Positions 1 to 5,338 of a DNA stretch of 6,241 nucleotides are shown here, one piece after another. The notes under the pieces are model-generated. The model saw only the letters and a program-made list of their open reading frames with translations. It made no database searches and was not told the origin of the DNA. Numbering within the stretch: position 1 is the first letter of the stretch; each line of letters starts with the position of its first letter. This DNA comes from an uncultured Hyphomicrobiales bacterium (GTDB taxonomy: Bacteria > Pseudomonadota > Alphaproteobacteria > Rhizobiales > CAJQND01). A program made the translations under genes and the position numbers. The DNA lies in NCBI GenBank assembly GCA_905479595.1, contig CAJQND010000360.1, forward strand, positions 1 through 6,241, in the 5' to 3' direction.

Positions 1-1189
1 CGAGTATGATTTCGGCATTGGTGCCGACATCAACAATCAAGGTCATCTCTTCCATCAGGTGCGGGCCTTCTGAAAGCACAACCGCTGCAGCATCGGCCCC
101 GACATGACCCGCAATGCAGGGCAATACATAAACATGGGCACCGCCGTGAAGCTTAAGATCCAGTTCTCGCGCTGGCCTTGTGATTGCCGACCCGGTTGCC
201 AGAGCAAATGGAGCTCCACCCAGCTCTATCGGGTCAATGCCGAGTAAAAGGTGATGCATGACCGGATTGCCAACCAGCACCGCTTCCATAATGTTATTTG
301 GATCAACCTTGGCCTCGATGCTGACCTGATTGGTGAGCACGTTAATCGCATCACGCACCGCAGCGGTCATTTCCACGTCGCCGCCAGGGTTCATCATGAC
401 ATAGGAAACCCGGCTCATAAGGTCTTCGCCAAAACGGATTTGCGGGTTCATCAGGCCCGACGAGGCTAGAACTTCGCCGGTGGCGAGGTTGCACAAATGG
501 GCTGCAATTGTCGTTGAACCCACATCGATTGCCAGACCGTAAGCGCGTTCATGAAATCCAGGCCATATGCCGGTGATTTGAGGCATGCCGCCGGGCAGGC
601 GATGGTGTACCGCAACGGTAATTTTCCATGCGCCCGCGCGCAATACACCTTGCAGTTCTGACAGAATGCGCATGTCGCAGGTGACATTGGCGATGCTCCA
701 CTGATCGCGCAATGCGTCGTAGACCCGCTCCAGGTCTGACGACGGCTTGTGCATATCGGGTTCTTCGACTTCGAGATAATAAAGCCGCGTTACCGGGTCG
801 AGTTCTATCGCATGAGTTTCAACGCGCTTTCGCACAACTTGCTTGTGGACCTGGCTTTCAGGCGGGACATCGATAACGATGTCGCCTTGCAGTTTTGCCT
901 GGCAGGAAAGCCGTCGTCCGGCTGCAAGACCACGCTTTTCATCATAACGTATTTCAACTTTGGAAATGTCGGTCAGATGGTCCGCGGAAGAGGTGATGCC
1001 GTGCTTGGCAAATGCGCCGGTACCAAATGTGACCTGGCAACGTCCGCATATGGCGCGCCCGCCACATACTGAATCAATATCGACGCCAAGAGAGCGAGCG
1101 GCTGAAAGCAGGGGCGTTCCAAGCGGAAAGTGCCCACGTTTGCCTGATGGCGTAAAAACAACCAGTGCCTGCTTTTCGCCGTCACTCAT
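1..1189 (-). CDS. Reductive activator of corrinoid proteins (RACo-like; 2Fe-2S ferredoxin + ASKHA/DUF4445), C-terminus cut off
   Basis: ATP-dependent reductive activator that returns inactive Co(II) corrinoid to Co(I) in methyltransferase systems; cytoplasmic. The frame is open from ATG at 1189 to the left edge, giving 396 residues without a stop. An N-terminal plant-type 2Fe-2S domain (about 8-110) carries C42-x5-C48-x2-C51 in a CGGRAICGRC context, with the fourth ligand C96 in RRLSCQ. A linker follows, then an actin-like ATPase domain starting near residue 217 with the DVGSTT phosphate loop (222-227), a GNPVMHHLLLG block (307-317) and DVGTNAE (387-393) at the edge. Family members are usually about 600-700 residues, so roughly the last third or more is missing. 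An AAGGA lies 10 nt before the start, and the gap to the preceding methyltransferase stop is 21 bp, so the two are probably co-transcribed. The domain assignment is strong; the exact corrinoid partner is inferred. Confidence 0.9.
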   Translation of the reverse strand, partial: MSDGEKQALVVFTPSGKRGHFPLGTPLLSAARSLGVDIDSVCGGRAICGRCQVTFGTGAFAKHGITSSADHLTDISKVEIRYDEKRGLAAGRRLSCQAKLQGDIVIDVPPESQVHKQVVRKRVETHAIELDPVTRLYYLEVEEPDMHKPSSDLERVYDALRDQWSIANVTCDMRILSELQGVLRAGAWKITVAVHHRLPGGMPQITGIWPGFHERAYGLAIDVGSTTIAAHLCNLATGEVLASSGLMNPQIRFGEDLMSRVSYVMMNPGGDVEMTAAVRDAINVLTNQVSIEAKVDPNNIMEAVLVGNPVMHHLLLGIDPIELGGAPFALATGSAITRPARELDLKLHGGAHVYVLPCIAGHVGADAAAVVLSEGPHLMEEMTLIVDVGTNAEIIL

Positions 1190-1210
1190 GGGTTTCAGGT
1201 CCTTGCTGAA

Positions 1211-2113
1211 TCACGCGCGCCGGCGGCGGCGGCCTTCGCGTGCGCCCCCCGCGCCTGTGCCTTCTGATGCGGGATCACGAAATTTTGCCACCCATTTGCG
1301 GCAATCAGGATCGAGACCGTTCAGTGTATTGGCAGCAAAAATCGCATGCATGTCTTCATCGTGCAGTGGGTTCATGATCGCTGATGTCATACCGTGGCCC
1401 GCGGCCATGGCCAGGAAAAATCCGGTCAAGGTGCGACGGTTAGGCATGCCGAATGCAACATTCGAAGCCCCACAGGTGGTGTTGACTTTTAGTTCTGTGC
1501 GCAAGCGCCGCAACAGGGCAAATACCTGCTGGCCAGCTGTGTTCATCGCGCCGATGGGCATGACCAACGGGTCAACCACCACATCTTCTGCCTTGATGCC
1601 ATAGTCGGCTGCACGCTGGACGATTTTCTTGGCAACTTCAAATCGCACATCAGGATCTTCAGAAATGCCTGTCTCGTCGTTTGAGATTGCGACGACCGCG
1701 CAGTCATATTTTTTGACCAATGGGAGCACCCGATCAAGGCTTTCATCTTCACCGGTTACCGAGTTCACCAAGGGGCGGCCTTTCACTACCGAGAGGCCTT
1801 TTTCAAGTGCATCAATAATCGAAGAATCGATACAGATTGGCGCGTCGACCAACCCCTGGACCAATTCGATGCAATCGGCGAGAATCTGTGGTTCATCAGC
1901 CAACGGAATACCAGCATTTACATCCAATACCATTGCACCCGCAGCGACCTGGGCAATGGCATCAGATTTCACACGCTCGTAATTACCCTCTTTCATTTCA
2001 GCAGCCAGAATTTTCCGGCCCGTCGGATTGATACGCTCGCCGATTACGCAAAAGGGTTGGTCGAACCCCATTACAACTTCCTTAGTGGCCGAAGCCAGGA
2101 CTGTCCGTGTCAT
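1211..2113 (-). CDS. Methyltetrahydrofolate:corrinoid methyltransferase-like protein (pterin-binding/dihydropteroate synthase-like TIM barrel)
   Basis: A 300-residue protein of the AcsE/MtgA/MetH-type pterin-binding family. It would transfer a methyl group between a methyl-corrinoid protein and tetrahydrofolate; in this context THF is the probable acceptor. Visible motifs are GERINPTGRK (25-34), LDVNAGIP (63-70), ICIDSS (93-98), LVNSVTGE (115-122), AISNDETG (142-149), VVDPLVMPIG (179-188) and TTCGASN (212-218). D96, N117, D181 and N218 match in order and spacing the pterin-binding Asp/Asn residues I remember for acetogen MeTr (D75, N96, D160, N199). The ATG at 2113 is chosen because I recall a conserved TRTV-ASAT-EV N-terminus in relatives; an internal ATG at 2071 has a better ribosome-binding site. 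The C-terminal tail (285-300) is Gly- then Arg-rich, ending in five arginines. It sits in the metF operon, 21 bp from each neighbour. Plain dihydropteroate synthase (FolP) is unlikely given the neighbours. Confidence 0.9.
   Translation of the reverse strand: MTRTVLASATKEVVMGFDQPFCVIGERINPTGRKILAAEMKEGNYERVKSDAIAQVAAGAMVLDVNAGIPLADEPQILADCIELVQGLVDAPICIDSSIIDALEKGLSVVKGRPLVNSVTGEDESLDRVLPLVKKYDCAVVAISNDETGISEDPDVRFEVAKKIVQRAADYGIKAEDVVVDPLVMPIGAMNTAGQQVFALLRRLRTELKVNTTCGASNVAFGMPNRRTLTGFFLAMAAGHGMTSAIMNPLHDEDMHAIFAANTLNGLDPDCRKWVAKFRDPASEGTGAGGAREGRRRRRA
2069..2083 (-). promoter_or_regulatory. Internal Shine-Dalgarno (AAGGAAG) and alternative ATG of the methyltransferase gene
   Basis: AAGGAAG (2083-2077 on the minus strand) lies 5 nt before an in-frame ATG at 2071, which is codon 15 of the methyltransferase. 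The upstream ATG at 2113 has only a weak purine stretch (GAAAG) before it. Either two starts are used, or the shorter 286-residue form is the true product. I kept 2113 because the 14 extra residues look like the conserved family N-terminus, but this is from memory and not an alignment. Confidence 0.35.
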
Positions 2114-2134
2114 TTTATTTAACTTTCTTTCGCG

Positions 2135-2434
2135 TCAGCTTGCAGCGTGACCGCCGTTTTCAATAAGTTGTTTAAGGTGTTCTGCGTCATATTCTGCTTC
2201 GATCCGCGCTGCGGTTTCATCAGCGATTTGGGCAAGGTCGCCGTCAACACTCGCAGGGTCGCGCCGCCATTCTTCAAGATAGGCATCTGTTTCTGACGCG
2301 CCAGAGCGCATGGCGGCCATATCGATGGCCTGCTCGAAACGCTCGGTGAGTTTGCGCGACTCCTTTGTGCGGCCCGCTTTTACAATGACCTGGGCTGGAA
2401 TATCACGCCAGTAAACTATGGTGAGTTGTGCCAT
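2135..2434 (-). CDS. Small 'virulence factor' family protein (PF13769-like), C1-cluster associated, function unknown
   Basis: A 99-residue soluble, acidic protein starting MAQLTIVYWRDIPAQVIVKAG, with no signal peptide, no membrane segment and no cysteine. I recognise it as the short family named 'virulence factor' in databases, a label that says nothing useful about its role. The N-terminal third looks like beta strands (LTIVYWRDIPAQVIV). The rest is mostly charged helix (about 25-45 and 66-93) with a conserved-looking AYLEEWRR segment. It lies between metF and the methyltetrahydrofolate methyltransferase, 21 bp before the latter, so a role in folate methyl-group oxidation or transfer is the natural inference. 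The ATG at 2434 is preferred, with GAGG 4 nt upstream; an adjacent GTG at 2437 would add one Met. No catalytic motif is visible. Confidence 0.8.
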   Translation of the reverse strand: MAQLTIVYWRDIPAQVIVKAGRTKESRKLTERFEQAIDMAAMRSGASETDAYLEEWRRDPASVDGDLAQIADETAARIEAEYDAEHLKQLIENGGHAAS

Positions 2435-2573
2435 CACGCCTCGCTCTAAAAAATCCGTCTTAAACTTATGGGCAGTCGCAGCCGCGGTGGATCATTTAAC
2501 AGCGACATCCGCGCGTCTGATACCGACCCCCCGTAACGATAGGGTTCAGATGATCTTCAAATCCGGGTAAAAA
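2435..2573 (-). other. Intergenic gap inside the metF operon (no gene seen)
   Basis: This roughly 139-bp stretch separates the metF stop from the next minus-strand start, while the later gaps in the operon are only 21 bp. It contains short imperfect dyads: TCTGA/TCAGA (2516-2520 with 2546-2550) enclosing ACCC/GGGT (2526-2529 with 2542-2545), and GTCGC/GCGAC (2475-2479 with 2502-2506). Neither is followed on the minus strand by a run of T, so I do not call a terminator. A run of six T on the minus strand near 2450 lacks a preceding GC-rich stem. It could hold a secondary promoter or an mRNA processing site; I recognise no riboswitch and no small gene. Confidence 0.4.
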
Positions 2574-3482
2574 TTAAGCCGCTGACCGGTTTTCCAATGC
2601 CGGAGACAGACCCAGTGTGCGGCATACTGTTGAGGCAATGCCAGACTTGTTCAAGGTGAAGAAATGGAAGTTGTCGCAGCCTTCTGCTGCAAGTTCCAAA
2701 ACCTGTTCAACCGCGACACTGACGGCCATCATTTGATGGGTCTCTGGATCGTTCTCCAGTCCCTCAAACCGTGCTTCCAGCCACGCTGGTACAGAAGCGC
2801 CACAAGCTTGCGCGAAGCTCCGCACGCGGTTGAAATCATGGATTAGCAGGATACCTGGCACAATGGGCGCTTCTATTCCGGCCGCTTGCGTGTCGTCCAG
2901 CAGCTTGAAATAACTTTCATTGTCGAAAAAGAACTGGGTGATCGCGCGGTTTGCCCCGGCATCTAGTTTCTTTTTGAGGTTGAATATATCTGCCGCCCGG
3001 GAAGGCGCGTCGGGGTGTGTTTCGGGGTAGGCTGCCACCGAAATATCAAAATCGCCAATCTTGCGAATGCCTGCAACTAATTCAGCAGCGTTTTCATAGC
3101 CACCAGGGTGCGGGGCATATGGCTGTCCGCTTGGGGCGTCGCCGCGCAGAGCGACGATATGCCGGATACCGGCGGCGGCGTATTCGCGAATTTTCTGGTC
3201 TGACTGGCGCTTGGTGGCACCTGCACAGGTGAGATGGGCAGCAACATTCATATCACCGCTCTTGCGGAGGGTTTGTATGGCGTCGAATGAGCAATCATTC
3301 CCCGTGCCGCCTGCGCCATAGGTAACAGAGACAAAATCTGGATCAAATTGCGCCAGGTCGTTTGCGGTGTTCACCAGATTGCTGACCGCTTTTTCCGTTG
3401 TCGGGGGGAAAAATTCAAATGACACCTTGATGCCTGCATCCCGCCCGGTGCTCCGCCACGCCCGATCAGATAGAATAGTCAT
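2574..3482 (-). CDS. metF: Methylenetetrahydrofolate reductase (MetF)
   Basis: FAD-dependent enzyme interconverting 5,10-methylene-THF and 5-methyl-THF in the cytoplasm; it supplies methyl groups for methionine synthesis or, run backwards, oxidises methyl groups delivered by demethylation. At 302 residues it has the length of a bacterial single-domain MetF. Visible motifs are VSFEFFPP with catalytic-type E23, FVSVTYGAGG (50-59), HLTCAGAT (83-90), ALRGD with D115 (equivalent to flavin-tuning D120 of E. coli), AAYPETHP (150-157) and ITQFFFDN (181-188) with Q183. The ATG at 3482 is preceded by a weak GGGA. It is the first gene of the leftward operon and is divergent from the MttB-like gene. Its place with two corrinoid-pathway genes and a demethylase suggests a catabolic role, perhaps alongside methionine supply; whether a second MetF exists elsewhere cannot be seen. 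Confidence 0.96.
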   Translation of the reverse strand: MTILSDRAWRSTGRDAGIKVSFEFFPPTTEKAVSNLVNTANDLAQFDPDFVSVTYGAGGTGNDCSFDAIQTLRKSGDMNVAAHLTCAGATKRQSDQKIREYAAAGIRHIVALRGDAPSGQPYAPHPGGYENAAELVAGIRKIGDFDISVAAYPETHPDAPSRAADIFNLKKKLDAGANRAITQFFFDNESYFKLLDDTQAAGIEAPIVPGILLIHDFNRVRSFAQACGASVPAWLEARFEGLENDPETHQMMAVSVAVEQVLELAAEGCDNFHFFTLNKSGIASTVCRTLGLSPALENRSAA

Positions 3483-3502
3483 TGTTCTAAATCCCGAAAA
3501 GA

Positions 3503-3522
3503 ATATAAAGATATTTTTATAT
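3503..3522. promoter_or_regulatory. 20-bp AT-rich palindrome, candidate ArsR/SahR-like operator of metF
   Basis: ATATAAAGATATTTTTATAT is its own reverse complement except for one mismatched pair (G3510 against T3515). It ends 21 bp before the metF start and overlaps the predicted -10 box, so a bound protein would block transcription. Long AT-rich dyads of the ATATAAAGATATC type are, from memory, what ArsR-family regulators of S-adenosylhomocysteine and methionine genes (SahR and relatives) recognise near metF. No ArsR gene lies in this window, so the regulator is inferred only. Confidence 0.55.
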
Positions 3523-3547
3523 AAATTTTTCTTTATGTCGCAGTCAA
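3518..3547 (-). promoter_or_regulatory. Predicted sigma-70-type promoter of the metF operon
   Basis: On the minus strand TTGACT (3547-3542, five of six bases of the consensus -35) is followed after 18 bp by TATATA (3523-3518), a fair -10 box. Transcription would begin around 3511, giving a leader of roughly 30 nt before the metF ATG. The -10 box lies at the edge of the 20-bp palindrome, consistent with repression by occlusion. The prediction is from sequence only. Confidence 0.45.
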
Positions 3548-3619
3548 GGCAGTTTATGTCGTTTGTGGCTTATTCGTAAAATTCGGAGGGGATACTTGCG
3601 GCTCATAGGTCGCATCTGT

Positions 3620-3667
3620 GTGAACAAGAGGCGTTTCAACTCGTTCACTGGGCTCAACACCGGTGAA
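3620..3667 (+). promoter_or_regulatory. Overlapping inverted repeats upstream of the MttB-like gene (operator or leader hairpins)
   Basis: Two dyads share one arm. GTGAAC (3620-3625) pairs with GTTCAC (3643-3648), extended inside by GAG/CTC (3628-3630 with 3640-3642) across an AA bulge. TTCACTGG (3644-3651) also pairs with CCGGTGAA (3660-3667), an 8-pair stem with one G-T wobble and an 8-nt loop. The pairings are mutually exclusive. A possible -10 box, TATTAT (3672-3677), follows directly but has no convincing -35 at normal spacing, as expected of an activator-dependent promoter. If transcription starts there the repeats are protein-binding half-sites; if it starts upstream they could be an RNA switch. 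I recognise no known riboswitch class. Confidence 0.35.
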
Positions 3668-3702
3668 TAAGTATTATTGAATTTAAAATAAGCGCAGTTC
3701 TT

Positions 3703-3707
3703 GGGAG
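3703..3707 (+). promoter_or_regulatory. Ribosome-binding site of the MttB-like gene
   Basis: GGGAG lies 8 nt before the ATG at 3716. This favours 3716 over the in-frame TTG at 3701, which would place the Shine-Dalgarno sequence inside the coding region. Confidence 0.6.
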
Positions 3708-3715
3708 CAATCGAT

Positions 3716-5284
3716 ATGGCAGAGAGCGGGCAAGTAGAAGCTGGTGGAAGAAGGCGTTCGCGCCGTGGCGGCGGTGGTGGTGCGGAAGCACGCCGCGCCT
3801 TGCGTGGGACCACAACAGTTACGCAGATGACTTACATCAAGCGCCAGTTGCCGGAATATGAGGTTTTGAGCGAAGAAGGGCTCAACCTGATTGAAGCGAA
3901 TGCAGATAAGGTTCTGGAAGAAATCGGGCTTGAATTTCGCGATGATGCCGAAGCGCTAGGAATGTGGAAAGACGCTGGCGCAGACGTTAAGGGCGAGCGG
4001 GTTCACTTTCCCAAAGGCCTGGTGCGTGAACTTTTAAAAACGGCGCCGAAACAGTTCACCCAGCATGCCCGTAACCCGGAGCGTTCTGTTGAGATTGGGG
4101 GAAAAAATACGGTTTTTGCGCCTGTTTACGGCCCACCTTTTGTGCGTGATCTGGATAATGGCCGCCGTTATGCAACTATTGAGGATTTCCGCAACTTCGT
4201 AAAACTCGCTTATGTGTCCCCGTCCATGCACCACTCTGGTGGCACTGTCTGTGAACCAGTCGACATCCCTGTAAACAAACGCCATTTCGATATGGTCTAT
4301 TCCCACATCAAATATTCTGACAAACCATTTATGGGGTCGGTTACCGCGCCGGAACGTGCCGAAGACAGTGTGGCGATGGCCAAACTGGTTTTTGGAGACG
4401 AGTTTGTCGACAATAACTGCGTGATGATCAACCTCATCAACGCCAATTCGCCAATGGTTTTTGACGACACCATGGTGGGGGCGTTGAAAGTTTATGCCCG
4501 TAACAATCAAGCCTGTGTTGTTTCACCATTTATTCTGGCTGGTGCGATGAGCCCGGTAACTGTGACCGGCACACTGACCCAGATTTTGGCAGAAGCCTCT
4601 GCCGGAATGGCATTTGCGCAATTGTGCCGGCCAGGTGCGCCAGTGGTGTTCGGCACTTTTGCATCGTCAATGTCCATGCAATCTGGTGCGCCCACATTTG
4701 GCACCCCGGAACCGGCTCTGGTATTGTATGGCGCTGCTCAGCTGGCACGCAGGCTTGGCGTGCCGTTCCGCTCGGGCGGCTCGCTTTGCGGGTCCAAGTT
4801 ACCGGATGCGCAAGCAGCACATGAGAGTTCCAACACCATCATGCCGACCCTGATGGCCGGTGTGAATTTTGCCTTGCATGCAGCAGGCTGGCTGGAAGGC
4901 GGATTGGTGAGCTCTTATGAAAAATTCATCATTGATGCAGACCAGCTTTCCATGTTGCAAAAGTTCGCTCAAGGGGTGGATTTGTCAGAAAATGGCCAGG
5001 CACTTGATGCCATTGCCGAAGTGGGACCGGGCAATCATTATCTCGGGAGCGCTCACACACGCGAAAACTTTGAAACAGCCTTCTGGCGTTCTGAAATAGC
5101 CGACAACAACTCATTTGAACAATGGGAACTGGAAGGCGGAAAAGATGCATCCGTGCGTGCCAATGAGCTTTGGAAAGCCAAACTGGCAGCTTACGAAGCA
5201 CCACCTTTGGATGAAGGAATTGACGAAGCGCTTAATGCCTATATCACGGAGCGAAAATCTTCCATGGAAGATGCCTTTTCCTAA
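3716..5284 (+). CDS. mttB: MttB superfamily (non-pyrrolysine) amine:corrinoid methyltransferase
   Basis: A 522-residue member of the trimethylamine methyltransferase family (COG5598), which moves a methyl group from a methylated amine to a Co(I) corrinoid protein. The frame has no in-frame TAG, so pyrrolysine is absent and trimethylamine is not the expected substrate; characterised pyrrolysine-free relatives (MtgB, MtpB, MtcB) act on glycine betaine, proline betaine or carnitine. After an Arg/Gly-rich N-terminal tail (9-31) come the N-terminal helices (LPEYEVLSEEGLNLIEANAD) and a TIM barrel with GTVCEPVDIP (176-185), AGAMSPVTVTGTL, and GTFASSMSMQSGAPTFGTPEPAL (from 313). A QAAHES motif and a helical C-terminus ending KSSMEDAFS follow. 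Length fits the family. The symbol is family-level only. It is divergent from the metF operon, whose products would carry the methyl group onward. The partner corrinoid protein is not next to it in this window. Substrate is unknown. Confidence 0.9.
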   Translation: MAESGQVEAGGRRRSRRGGGGGAEARRALRGTTTVTQMTYIKRQLPEYEVLSEEGLNLIEANADKVLEEIGLEFRDDAEALGMWKDAGADVKGERVHFPKGLVRELLKTAPKQFTQHARNPERSVEIGGKNTVFAPVYGPPFVRDLDNGRRYATIEDFRNFVKLAYVSPSMHHSGGTVCEPVDIPVNKRHFDMVYSHIKYSDKPFMGSVTAPERAEDSVAMAKLVFGDEFVDNNCVMINLINANSPMVFDDTMVGALKVYARNNQACVVSPFILAGAMSPVTVTGTLTQILAEASAGMAFAQLCRPGAPVVFGTFASSMSMQSGAPTFGTPEPALVLYGAAQLARRLGVPFRSGGSLCGSKLPDAQAAHESSNTIMPTLMAGVNFALHAAGWLEGGLVSSYEKFIIDADQLSMLQKFAQGVDLSENGQALDAIAEVGPGNHYLGSAHTRENFETAFWRSEIADNNSFEQWELEGGKDASVRANELWKAKLAAYEAPPLDEGIDEALNAYITERKSSMEDAFS

Positions 5285-5286
5285 AC

Positions 5287-5326
5287 CCCGATCCCCGGTA
5301 GGGTGCGCACCGGAAACGTAATCGGG
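5287..5326 (+). promoter_or_regulatory. Nested inverted repeat between the MttB-like and dehydrogenase genes
   Basis: An outer pair CCCGAT (5287-5292) / ATCGGG (5321-5326) encloses an inner pair CCGGT (5295-5299) / ACCGG (5309-5313) with a 9-nt loop. There is no following T-run, so it is not a standard intrinsic terminator. The outer 3' arm supplies the GGG of the GGGAAAGG ribosome-binding region (5324-5331) of the dehydrogenase at 5339, so folding could lower its translation or stabilise the upstream message. It also argues against a GTG start at 5303, which would lie in the loop. Confidence 0.45.
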
Positions 5327-5338
5327 AAAGGCATTACC

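Noticed and set aside
960..1604. Plus-strand open frame of 214 codons
   Set aside because: It is antisense to the 2Fe-2S/ASKHA gene and the methyltransferase gene, both with clear family motifs; its composition (many Arg, Pro, Ser) is typical of a shadow frame.
2438..2573. Intrinsic terminator after metF
   Set aside because: The dyads are short and bulged and are not followed by a T-run on the transcribed strand, so a terminator is not supported.
3483..3715. Known riboswitch (cobalamin, SAM, SAH or glycine type) in the control region
   Set aside because: I found none of the conserved core sequences I know for these classes; the repeats are better described as unassigned dyads.
3544..3813. 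Minus-strand open frame of 89 codons across the control region
   Set aside because: Its N-terminus is the antisense of the Arg/Gly-rich tail of the MttB-like protein (giving a Pro run) and the rest covers the intergenic repeats; no domain is visible.
4034..4510. Minus-strand open frame of 158 codons
   Set aside because: It lies wholly inside the MttB-like gene on the opposite strand and shows no recognisable domain or ribosome-binding site.
3716..5284. Pyrrolysine (amber readthrough) in the MttB-like gene
   Set aside because: The reading frame is continuous with no in-frame TAG and ends with TAA, so this is a pyrrolysine-free family member.
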